A stretch of 64,000 nucleotides of DNA from Syngnathus acus (Eukaryota; Chordata; Actinopteri; Syngnathiformes; Syngnathidae): contig NC_051090.1 of assembly GCF_901709675.1 (NCBI RefSeq), positions 10,921,342 to 10,985,341 of the forward strand, written 5' to 3'. Position numbers and translations under genes: made by a program. Below the pieces are notes generated by a model, which ran no database searches, had not been told where the DNA came from, and was given only the letters and a program-made list of their open reading frames with translations. Positions 13,301 to 24,875 of the stretch are shown one piece after another (positions within the stretch are counted from its first letter, which is position 1; every line of letters starts with the position of its first letter).

Positions 13301-16300
13301 CGAAGCTTTTCTGTTGCATTTGTATTTGCTTTTAGAGCTTGGCAGTAAGCAGGACACTGTGAAGTTTGTTCAGGACACTTCAAAGTTCTGGTACAAGCCT
13401 GACATTTCCCGAGATCAAGGTAAATATCACGTTCTTCCCACTCGCGTCCAAATAGTGGAAAAGGTGTCTTGCCATGCAGAGCGCGAAGCAGCCCACGACT
13501 TATTCTAACTCCCACTTTATCTTCTGATAGCGATTTCCGTGTTAAAGGATAAAGAACCCGGCTCTTTCATTGTCAGAGACAGTCATTCATTCCGCGGGGC
13601 TTATGGATTGGCGATGAAAGTCGCAACTCCGCCTCCATCTGTGGTGCATCACAGCAAGAAAGGTAGGCTCCTAATCCAGATCAAAACAAGTGATCCACTT
13701 TGCTAAGTTTGGTCAGTAACCAGCTCAGTGGCCTAGTGGTAGAGTGTCCGCCCTGAGACTGGAAGGTTGTGGGTTCAAAACCCCGGCCGGGTCATACCAA
13801 AGACTATAAAAATGGGACCCATTGCCTCCCTGCTTGGCACTCAGCATTAAGGGTTGGAATTGGGGGGTTAGATCACCAACTGATTCCCGAGCGCGGCACC
13901 GCTGCTGCTCACTGCTCCCCTCTCCCCCAGGGGATGGATTAAAATCACACGGGGATGGGTTAAATGCAGAGGACAAATTTCACCACACCCAGGTGTGTGT
14001 GTGACGATCATTGGGACTTTAACTTTAAGTTTTTTTTAACTTTAATGTCTTGTTTTGTCAATGTTTGAATGAATGTCAATGCGATGGATATTTTGTGGCT
14101 TTGCAGTTGGAGATCCATCCAATGAGCTGGTGAGGCATTTCCTGATCGAGTGTATGCAGAAAGGAGTCCGTCTCAAAGGCTGCCCTGACGAGCCGTTCTT
14201 TGGTGAGAATAAGAGGAATTGAAAGAATAAACACTGCGTCCCAACTGCGTTGAAATTGGGACAGTCACTTTGCTGAAAGCTGTTACAACGCCAGACCAAA
14301 GTGACTGATTTTCGATACAAACATTCCCAATTTCCCATCCATCCATCCATCCATCCATCCATCCATCCATCCATCCATCCATCCATCCATCCATCCCTCC
14401 CTCCCTCCCTCCCTCCCTCCCTCCCTCCATCCATCCATCCATCCATCCATCCATCCATCCAGCCATCCATCCATCCAGCCATCCATCCATCCAGAAGTCA
14501 GTTGAGTGAACTGCTACATTACCAGCAACTGCACTGTAGTGTTATGTAGCTCACTAGCTCCCCCGGCTGGTCACTGCTATCTAACACAGCTATCTCGTTC
14601 AAACGTCCGTCCATCCATCCATCCGTCCATCCATACATACATACATACATACATACATACATACATACATACATACATACAGTCATCGGGCAGTAGGCGG
14701 GGGACACCCTGAACCGGTTGCCAGCCAATTGCAGGGCACACAGAGACAAACAACTATCCGTACTCGCACTCAGACCTACGGGTAATTTGGAATTTTCAAT
14801 CAGACTACCATGCATGTTTTTGGGATGTGGGAAGAATCCGCAGTGCCCGTAGAAAACCCACACAGGCACGGGGACAACATGCAAACTCCACACAGGGAAG
14901 GCCGGAGGTGGAACCCGCACCCTCTGAAGTGTGAGGCGCATGTGCTAACCGGTGCGCCACTGTGCCGCCCTCTTCAAATGTTTCTTGTGTTTTTTTTCCC
15001 TTGTACTTAATTTTCGTCATAGTTATGTATTCCCTTTTTTTCTGCCAGGAAGCCTCACCGCTCTGGTGTGTCAGCACTCCATCACACCTCTGGCTCTACC
15101 CTGCAAACTCATTTTGCCTGACAGAGGTAGGATGAACGTGGATGCCATGTCAAAGCGAGCATTGAAGAATGCACAACTTTATTAAGCTACTCATTGACCC
15201 AGTGAGCTAAATGCAGAAAATAAATACTAAATAAATAGATATTAATAAATATAAAATAAACAAATAAATAAAATAAATACTAAATAAAAGCAAGTTGTTT
15301 TCACTGCACTTTCTGAAATTATTGTAATCTGGGAGACAATATGTGGTTTATGTGTTTACGTTGGACTTCTTTTGTGACATTTTGTACCTGTCAGATCCGT
15401 TTGAGGAAATGAGTGACTCTCCTGCAAAGACGGCAACAAACTCAGCAGCTGAGCTTCTGAAGCAAGGAGCAGGTACAAAAAAAATATTTGAGTGCATCTC
15501 AGGCATGTGAGCTAGCTTGGATCTTTGTGTTGACATGATGTCATTGGTCATTGTTAGCATGTAACGTGTGGTACCTTGGCTCTGTGGAATTGGAGTCTCT
15601 GACGGGGCACCAGGCTGTTCAGAAAGCTACCACGGTGACGCTCACCGCGAACCCACCGACACCGTCCACTGTTGTCCACTTTAAGGTGTCAGCGCAGGGC
15701 ATCACGCTCACAGACAACCAGAGGAAGTGAGTCAACTAAATGCTCCAGACGAGCTCAGAGTTCATCTTGTAACATCTCACTTGAACAAAAATGCACGTGA
15801 TGTCCCTCCAGGCTGTTTTTCAGAAGACACTATGCAGTCAATACCGTCATTTTCTGTTCCTTGGACCCGCAAGGCAGGAGGTGAGTCACGTGACACAACA
15901 AGCCGGAACATGCTTGCAATCCCATTTCAGGAATGGTCTTGACACACAATAAAGGATGTCGACACATGACACATACACAAGTCATCTGATGACTGACAGT
16001 ATTTCGCAACATGTTTAAGTGGAATCAGTCTTCATTGATAAAATCAGCATTTAAAAATAAATTGAGAAAGGGTTCCAGGACTTTTTAACATCACGTAGCA
16101 CATCATTTGTCTTTCATATTGAGGAATGGCTGTCCCTAATTAATATTTTGTTCCACACAGATGGACGAGAGGAAGTGCTTCTACAGCAAAGTAAGTGTCT
16201 CATCCAGGGACTGGACAGTTCCACCTTGCCACGTGATATTGTCGATGAAAGTCAGATGAAAGAAATCTCCAGATTTGTGGAATATTTGGTTATCTCATAC

Positions 16301-17632
16301 ATGGTGCCCTGTTTTAATAGATGATTTCCTTTTGTTCTCATGAAGTGTTTTTAGCTGTACTTTTTTTAACTCATCTGCATCTGACTAAAAGCGTTCCATA
16401 AATAATTAGTGTGAAGGCGAAGGCCTTATTATTCTTCTATTCATCTGATTCACTTCATTACACTTATTCCAAATATTTACATGAGGAGTGCTTGCATTTT
16501 TCTCATTCCAAAGATTTTCCGTTTTCGCAAAATTTGCAAAGTTTCGGCAAAATTTCGGCAAAATTCCGGAAAGATTTTCCCCATTCATTCTTAATGGCAC
16601 ACGTTTCACATTTACATCGTTCCTGTTTGAAATTCACATCATTCAGCTCATTCAAATCACGTTGGAGAGGATTGTCAACATTACCAAGATTGCCACGCTT
16701 TAAAAATTTCACATTTTCACAAATTATTTGCAAAATTTTGCAAAATGTCCTTTTTCCGTTCTAATTTCTACATCTTTCTATCGATTCAACCCGTTCCAAC
16801 TCTAAACTGTTAATCTTGTGCCTACCTATACCAAAACTTCACATGATTAAAAAAATTCACATTTTCACTTTTGAAATTCACGCAGAATTCCGCAAAATTT
16901 AGTTTTTCCCTTCTAATTTCTCAATTTTTCAACCGATTCAACCTGTTCCAACTTTTAACTGTTCATCTTATGCCTACCTATTCCAAAACCTCCCACCTAC
17001 GAAAAATTCTAAATTTTCAACTTTAAAATTCACGCCAAATTTGAGAAAATTTCGTTTTCCCTTCCAATTCCTACATTATTTAATCGATTCAACTCGTTCC
17101 AACTTTCAACTGTTCATCTTTTGCCTACCTACTCCAAAATTCCCCACTTACCAAAAATGTAAAATTTTGAAATTCACGCTAAATTTTACAAAATTTAGTT
17201 TTCCCCTTCTAATTCCTACATTATTTGACCAATTCAACCCGTTCCAACTTTAAACATCATTCTGTAGTATTCCCCAAGTATTTATTCAGCTTCTTGCCTT
17301 CACACGCAATTTCTCCAGAAATGGCAAATTCTAGTTATTGTTGTTTTTATTATGTTTGGACATACAGTGCGAGTTCCCCAATGTGTCAAAGTCATTATCT
17401 TTTTTTTTTTACAGTGAACCCGCTCTTTCACAATCATTTCAATTGACTCATGTTGTCATATTTCAATATCCTTGTTTGTCTTTCTCGCAGGATATTTGGG
17501 TTTGTAGCAAGGAAATCTCAGAGCGAGACTGAAAATATTTGCCATCTGTTTGCTGAACACGACCCGGAGCAGCCGGCCAGCGCTATCGTCAACTTTGTCT
17601 CGAAGGTCATGATCGGGTCGCACAAGAAGTGA
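7330..17632 (+). CDS. tns3: Tensin 3, short form lacking the PTP-C2 half
   Basis: Tensin 3 links integrin tails to actin and phosphotyrosine signalling at focal adhesions. Fifteen coding exons: 7330-7909, 8190-8332, 8750-8840, 8918-8986, 12600-12756, 12854-13215, 13336-13419, 13531-13662, 14107-14202, 15049-15126, 15395-15472, 15558-15726, 15812-15880, 16161-16190, 17491-17632. All phases close, giving 759 residues. Visible parts in order: [27 protein letters not shown] and [12 protein letters not shown] of the tensin middle region; an SH2 domain ([12 protein letters not shown]; phosphotyrosine Arg in [17 protein letters not shown]); a PTB domain ([18 protein letters not shown] to [12 protein letters not shown]). 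Wording and linkage to igfbp3/igfbp1/adcy1 fix it as TNS3. The human protein is about 1445 residues and begins with PTP and C2 domains, not found here. The first ATG of the open frame was taken as start; the frame is also open back to the acceptor at 7305, so the true start is uncertain. Confidence 0.92.
8544..8635. repeat. CA/GCAC microsatellite in a tns3 intron
   Basis: Alternating CA and GCAC units between the second and third coding exons. Confidence 0.85.
13722..14036 (+). mobile_element. tRNA-derived SINE in a tns3 intron
   Basis: The head resembles a tRNA, with a pol III A box (TGGCCTAGTGG) and B box (GTTCAAAAC) about 45 bp apart. A unique body follows, and the tail reads ATTGGGACTTTAACTTTAA, a 3' end shared by many teleost SINEs. 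It lies in the tns3 intron between the two exons encoding the SH2 core and is in the same orientation as the gene. The tRNA-like head is not a working tRNA gene. Confidence 0.8.
14331..14492. repeat. CCAT/CCTC microsatellite
   Basis: Long CCAT run broken by a CCTC block. Read on the minus strand it is the ATGG tail of the adjacent reversed SINE, greatly expanded. It produces spurious ORFs rich in Trp-Met-Asp-Gly in one direction and Ile-His-Pro-Ser in the other. Confidence 0.9.
14633..14681. repeat. ATAC microsatellite
   Basis: About twelve ATAC units adjoining the reversed SINE; probably a second derivative of its simple-sequence tail. Confidence 0.9.
14690..14970 (-). mobile_element. SINE, reversed copy of the family also seen at 47 kb and 56 kb
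   Basis: On the minus strand it begins GGGCGGCACAGTGGCGCACC, continues through the family's body (GGAGTTTGCATGTTGTCCCC, and so on) and ends beside the ATAC and CCAT tracts that stand for its ATGG tail. It is more diverged than the other two copies, so likely older. It lies in a tns3 intron, antisense to the gene. Confidence 0.8.
16640..17300. repeat. About 150-bp tandem repeat in the last tns3 intron
   Basis: A block with anchor CGATTCAACCCGTTCCAACT recurs at about 16782, 16934, 17085 and 17230, so the period is 145-152 bp. Each unit also contains a GCCTACCTA-CCAAAA segment and runs of AAATTC/AAAATTT. Copies have diverged from each other. Function unknown; it lies between the 30-nt exon 14 and the terminal exon. 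Confidence 0.75.
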
Positions 17633-18398
17633 GGCTGAATGCCAATGTGTCAAAGACATGAAACAGACGCCTTCCAAAAATATTTTTTTCATTTCTAATA
17701 CAGTTCTTACTGTATTTATTAATTATTTAATTGCAGTTTAGAATTGAATGGTAGAAATGATTTGGCGGAGATGGCCAGCATTCCGAAAAAAACAACAAGA
17801 TTTTTCTCAATAACTGAGCCATTGTTTTGAAGAGCGTGGCAGTGTGCTAACACTGAGTGTGCTGCAAAATGATGCCGCTAGAGAGAGCAAAAGCTAACAT
17901 GAGTATTTTCAACTCATCAACTGGATGAAACCAGAGCACTCTTGCTAACAGTCGCTTCGAAGAAGTTAGATGGGACACGTAATAATTATTGTGAAAACTA
18001 TATATAGTACGTGACTTGTCTTATTGATTGTCAGAGCGAGCAATAATAACAAATAACATTATTTCACATGAAAGACAGCCGTCTATAAATTTATTGATAA
18101 AATTAGCCGTTTTAACTTTTCATGTTTATTTAAAAAGAGGACTTTGATGTCTCTAAAACAATAGGATTTTTTCTCTTTGTGTATGAGATGTATTTTTATT
18201 TGTGTTGACTCTTCTCAAAATATTTATCCATTTATCCAGATATGCTTTGTACAAATGTAGTTTTCCAAAAATGTTCATGTCACGAACTGTATTTTTGTAC
18301 ATACATATTATATATATTCTGTACATTATGACAAATAGATAATGTAACTCAGGATTTATGCTATTATGTCACATGTTTTTTTATGTATTCTGTAGCTC

Positions 18399-18404
18399 AT
18401 TAAA
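18399..18404 (+). terminator. Possible tns3 polyadenylation signal
   Basis: ATTAAA about 770 bp after the stop codon, preceded by T-rich sequence. No AATAAA was seen between the stop and this point. Confidence 0.4.
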
Positions 18405-21400
18405 AAAAAATCAAGATATAGCTGTGTTGTTGTTTGTTTTGTTTTTCTTTTTATTGTATACGGTAGTTGCCATAGTGACATACAATCCTGGAATGCAGAA
18501 ATTTTGCTCTTTTTGTCTGAACTATTTGTAGGTCAGGGCTACATGTTCATTTTGGTTTATGCAACTTGGCAAAACAACGACAAACTGAATGCGCGTCTTC
18601 CATATTTGGCGGATTCTTTCAATCTTGAATTGGTGATTTGCAGGTTTTTCGCCGTTAGGTGGCAGTAAGTAGTCACCTTCTCGAACAACAAAGTGGAACG
18701 TGGATGGTTCAATTCAGTGCACTTCGAATTGTATGGCTCATTGATTGAACAAAAATTCAGTTTAAGGACATTTTTTAATGAAGAGCTTCCAACATGTAAG
18801 CAAGACAGAAAAAAATGGGCCTCCTGGTGCACATGAATGGCTGTCTCCATCTACTGTTTTACTTGAGATTTTTAGGAGAGAGATAATCTGATACAGGCTT
18901 TGAATTGGGGTCCATTAATCGTCCTCTTTGGGGATTGCTGTGGAAGTAGAAATAGGACAGAGACACGGGGGACATGTCAGTCCAGCCAGGTTGGGAAAAG
19001 GGGGAACAGCATGTGAATTTGGGGCGGTGGGTGAGGGTGTGTGTGTGATGTGATGTGATGGTGTGAGAGTGTGTGCGGGGGGTGGGGGTGACGGTGGCGG
19101 ATGGGTGTCGGTGCTGGATGACCTCACCATTTCAGGAAACTTTCCCACAGCCTGCACACAAAGAAAGCCGTCAAAAAGTAAAAAGGATGAGGAAGAATAG
19201 AAATTTAACGCACTTTTAAAAAGAGGAGGCAAACTAGGAACGTGACTGGGCAAAAGAGAGAGAGGCCTTCCAGGAGGACTCGTTTTCCCTTTGTGGCCTT
19301 TTGGAGACTGGCCGTTGCATTTTGTGTCGAAAGCGTGCACCTGGCAGCACATTCCTGGAATCACACTTGCACAGAATGGTGTTTGTAAATCCAAAAGCTG
19401 GCTTCCGTTGGGGAATGCCTGCCTCAGCCTCTGATCCCGGCAGGGCCTCCTCCCACTTTATTTGAGTTACCTATTTCAAGCCCACGCCAAGTGTGCTGCT
19501 GCTCTCGCACAAATCATTTCTCTTCTATTTGTAATTTCTTGGGCTCAGCCTGCACGCTTAGCTGCAATCCAGCAGACTCATTCAATGATGTCAAATTATT
19601 TGGCTGATGATGATTCTTTTTATTTACTGCCACTGGGTGACATTTGATGACGTTGCTTTCAAGCTGAACATAATGCCGCTATTTTGTGAACTGAAAAGCG
19701 GATTCTATATACGTAAACATTTCCGGATGATGTATCTAAAATGCAAACAACTGATGTTCTTTGCCGGGAACTGTCGGATGCTCAGGGTGTTGTGAGCAGG
19801 CACGCATTTTCTTTCCTGAGCCTCCACTGGCTGTGCTCGAATGACTTTCACCCCTTCTCACGTGGTGAATGAAGCAAGCGCAACAGGGAAAGGCTTCTGA
19901 CAGCCTCGTGGCTGGTTTGGCCTTTTCCAAAGCAGCAACGGTGTCTGTACCGTCAGCTTTGGATGGCTGACACAAAAACCTTGATTGCTGGAAAAAAAAT
20001 GCCCTCAATGCACAGACAAGATGAGCACATACGTGCACACAGACACGTGCTCACGTCCGGCCTACGTGCTCTCGGGCACATGCTGAGAAAGTAGCGCCTT
20101 TATGGCCCGCGTCTTCTCTGCATTGTCCCTGCTAGAAGTGAGGCGCACGCATGCACGCACACACGCACGCACGCACATGCACACACACACGCACGCGCAC
20201 GAGCGCTCCCACACAAAGGAGCCGGGTACTTGGGTATCAGCGTCAGTCTTAATGAATCTGTCTCCAGGGGGCGGGACCTGGGTAATGTCCTGCACAAAAG
20301 AGCTCCCACTGGGCCAGCGAGCCAAGCAGAGGCCAAGAGATTAACTTGCATTACATCAGCATCCCCACAATGCACCTAATGAGGGAGGGATTACGTGCGT
20401 GGATGTGCGTGGGCGTGTTGGCGCTCATGCCATTGCATCACTCATTATACACTCATTTGTGCTGAATCAGTCCACGTTCAGCTGCGTGACCGTGCATGTG
20501 CTGGCTAAGACATAGGTTGGATTGGAACGTGCGTCTTTTGAAAGCTGCCCTTGTTCTGAAATCCAACTGAGTTGATGTGCGGGAACCAGCGTCCACTTTT
20601 GTACCATTTCAATCCACCTTCATGTTGTACCTGGAGCAACCTCCATGTAAAGACAACCATCAGCAGCAGCTGTTTTTGCTTCCATGATAGTGGTCAAGCC
20701 CTCCCCCTTGAGTATGATGTCATCCTTCATTGGGGATGTGTTAGGAGGCGTGTTTCGAGCGGATGGCCTGAGGACACAATAACAATGATGAGTGAAACCT
20801 GAACCTTCTGCTAGTGACCTAGCATGCAGTCGCTAGCCGGGAAGACCCTCAGGTGGCTGCTAGCTTGCTGTTAGCATTAGCATAGGTTAATGGCCCGGGG
20901 TCTTGACCTTCAGGCCGGGAGGTCAGGGAACGACCTCTTTGTCGGAATCCTCACACTGCGCACAAAGACCAAACTCACGGCAACGCACGAGACAAAGGGC
21001 AAAAGGGCGACTCGATTCACGTACTTACTCGCCTATCCGTGCACACTGCACAAATACAAGCTTACATACGAGCACAGAAAATCCAATGCGGGAAGAAGAA
21101 AAGAGAAAAAAGCAAACCCTCCTCGGGGTCGCTCTCCTTTCTTGGAGTCCTGCGACAGAGAAGTGAGAGAGAGACACACACACATTCATCACCTGGGAAC
21201 CCGTCCGCTCGCTTCCTCCACCCTGGCCGAGCGGCCTTTTTGGGAACAAGCCGAGCCTTGTGCGGCTCCCAACAATGTCGGCGACACTCGACACTGGCCG
21301 CTCGCTGCTAATTGTTCGTTCACAATGCTTCCTGGTATTGTGCTCAACAATGGCCACTCTGAATGGGGGCGCTAACCTACTTGTATTGTTGCTAATTGGT

Positions 21401-23270
21401 TTCTTGAGAGCAGGAGAAAATAGCCAGAGAAAGGGAGAGAAGAAATGTTGGCAATGGACTGCGGTTTCATTGGAGTCGCAAGTAAATAGAGTTCACAAAG
21501 GCCTTTGTGGGGTCGAGGGCCGAGGGTCGGAGGTGAAAAAGAAGAGGCGCACCTGCACTATGCGCAGGCTGACAATGAGCTCATTCAGCCTCTCGGCCCG
21601 GTGACATGATGGAGAACTGAGGCCATTGGACACACGGTGCACTCAAACGTATGCTTTCGAGCACCAGCCGCAGAAGTATTTTGTGTACAGTCAGGGTTTA
21701 ACAACAACAACAACAAAAAGAGGCAGCTTTGCTTGAAGAGCACATTTCAAACACAAGCTAGCTAAAATGGCAACATCATTTATAAACACCAGAGGTGAAA
21801 CGATTGAACGGCTGGACAAGAAATAAAAGTGAGTGCTGTGGACAGATTTCAGGGGAGTTCCTCTTTAGAGGTTCACTGTCATGGAACATTCCTGTTCCTC
21901 TGAAAAAAAGAAAGACGAGGCTTATCTTGTGATTCCACACTCGGTTGCGTTTGAATCTGGCCCCCCAAGATCCAGAAGGCTGGCCATCGTCAACGTCATA
22001 GCTCAGTAAGCCAGTATGGTTATGTCTGGCTCGTCAAACGATCTGCTTGACATCAACTTGTGGGGACTCTCACGTCTTTATTTAGGAATGGAATCTGACA
22101 GCTGCTTCCCAGCTAACATTTTGCTGTCATTTACACAATTAACATATCAAAACAGTTATATATAAACACAAAGTATCAATTTGGGTTTGTCTAGCATGTC
22201 TGGAAGATGACGAGCAATAATACGTCTCTCGGTACATTCAGTCCGGCATTGCAATTTCCACTCTTCAATTAACATGCGATTTTGGACCGTGATTTGAAGC
22301 CCGAGAGAAGCCGCAGAACATTCAAGTGAGCTCCGCACGGAGAGTCCCCGGCCGCAATCGTCTCGCTTCGAAAACATCTCTGAGGGTGCCTTCGCACTTG
22401 CCGTCGCGTCGTCCCACAGTCAAATGACATCATGACGATCATTTGAATCACAACTTGAGCTTCTTCCTCTACTTTGTTGAACTCCGGCATGTCGGTATTT
22501 GGAAACAAAGAAGGAAGACAAATAGGAGTGGAAAAATGAGCAAAGGAGGGAGGGAGTGGGGTGCTTTTTAAATAGCTCGTGCAGAACAGCAAATCCCCCA
22601 GCAGGGCAAGTCAGCTGACTGACCGCCACTTGCCAAGTCATAGTAGGGGGTGGCGGACGGAGCGGGGGGCCTTACAGGTCCTTCCGCTAACACAATCACA
22701 GAGCACAGACAAGAATACGAGCGCCAGTCCTTGAGATCAGCAGCCAGTCGAAACATAGCCTGGCTGCAACAAGACAAGGAGACACCAAAACAAGTGCTCG
22801 GCTTGCCCTGCTGTCCTGCTGTTTCCAAAATCTTAACTGTCCTTCCCTGACTCACTGTTGGCGGAAATACAACTTTTTAAATGTTGGTCCCGTCAGATCA
22901 AGATATTTCCACACATTTGAAACATCTGCTTTCAATCCATTTCATCAAATTGCCGTACGTTTTAGTGCATGTAAACATAACGAACGGCAAATTGTTTGGT
23001 TTCCAACACAGCCACATTTCATTTCCAGAACATTTTGAAAAGAGACACTCTGCGCTGAGTAAAAACAGTCACAAATTCTTCCAACAATTTGAACACGATG
23101 CACTGAACCTCCAAGCTTTGATGTCGCGTGATGATATCCTGAGTCTAATAAAGAAAATATCAAGATGCTTTGAAAATCCCACTGGCAAAGTCGCTCGCTG
23201 ACAAATACTCACAAGCATGCTGACGCCTCTTGGCTGAATGAACGGAATGCACGCGCACTCATCTTAACCT

Positions 23271-23385
<115 letters not shown>

Positions 23386-24763
23386 GGTCAAGCTCCAAGG
23401 CAACTAGTGTGGCCCTGATGCGGAAGGCTCCAAAATGCGCTTTGATGACATTCTTGCGCGAGGCGTCATTTCCCACTTTGCATTCCGAGTGTTTTGATCT
23501 CGTGCAAGTGTTTTCACGATGCCGGATGGCAATCCGGAGCTGTGGGACAAGTGACTCATGGCTGGTACATCCTTTTGATGTCTGCGCTCGGGACCTCCCA
23601 ACATTTCATCTGACACCTGCAAGCCAGCTTCGAGGTGCCTCCAATAAAGGAAGCACGCTGATGTGCTCAACGTGCAGCTCATGTGCTCATCGGGCCAACT
23701 GACCTAAACGCAACAACAAGAACATATATTGATCACCTGTGACGTGACTTGTGCACGGGCTCCGGCCTTCCCTCCCAGTAAATGTGGTCCAACGTGGAGA
23801 GGGATCCTCTTTTTATCATCTCATCATATACCGAATAGTTATTTGTGAGGAGCTAGAAATGAAACGAGAAAAGCTTTTTTGCTAGACGGTCAGACAGACA
23901 GAGATACGGACAGCCGGGCACTCTGTCGTGTTAAACGTCATTGTCTTCCTCAGCTTTTGCTGACAGACACATGTCTCGGGAGCGAGTACAGCAAACACAC
24001 ACATGGAGAAGCCCTGTTTACACTCGTGTGATGTTGGTGTCGCAGCTCGCCCGCCTTTTGGCGCGAATGGCCGGGATCCAGAGCACCGTGTACTTTTGTG
24101 GCTCAAAGCGGCGCTTTCAACTTAATGAGACATGGACTGCCTGATTCATTGACTCCAAAATATATGTTGCGGCCACAAGACTAGTGTGTCATTAGAAATC
24201 ACTTGACAGAGACATGGAACCAAAAAAAACATCAGCGCTTCTTCGTAAAATTGTTCCTCTCAAATGAGTCATAACAAGAAGAGCAGGAAGTAGAAAGTTG
24301 GAGGCTGTAAAAAAGAGTCACCTGCTTCTTTGTGAACTTGAAATCAAACTCGGGTGAGCACTCAGCGAGGACAAAGAAGAGAAGGAATCTGCTTTCTGTC
24401 TGCTCGGCGGGGTGCTGCCTATGCTCGACTAACTCCTGCTGTTGAGCCAATCAAAATGCTCCATGTTCTCCTTGTGTCACACTCTGAAAGTGCGTCAAAG
24501 CTAAACGTACGTCATACTGGAACGGTTCGCTTCCATTCTCGGTTGAGTGGTCAATGTTTTCGGTTTGATACATGTTGACTTCAAAAGAAAAATGTTTGTA
24601 GAGTAAAAGTATAGATTCATGGCATTATTTTTTTTATTACTATTAATGTTATTGTAGTGATATTTGAATTATTATTGTTTCTATTCCAGTAGTGGCAGGC
24701 ATGACAAATAACTCAACCAACCTGTGTACCCATTTACTGCCATTCATACAACAGAATATATGC

Positions 24764-24875
24764 ATACATATACATATGTACGTATACATATACTATATGT
24801 ATACATAAGTATATGTGTGCATATAATACATGTACATACATTCAAACACATGCATCCATGCATACATATGTACAT
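24764..24875. repeat. TACATA-type simple repeat
   Basis: Imperfect TACATA/GTATAC units; the open frame across it is low-complexity. Confidence 0.7.

Noticed and set aside
13733-13796. tRNA-like sequence with A and B boxes
   Set aside because: The cloverleaf arms do not pair as a tRNA, and it continues into a SINE body and tail, so it is a SINE head.
14042-14549. Frames rich in Trp-Met-Asp-Gly or Ile-His-Pro-Ser
   Set aside because: Translation of the CCAT/CCTC microsatellite.
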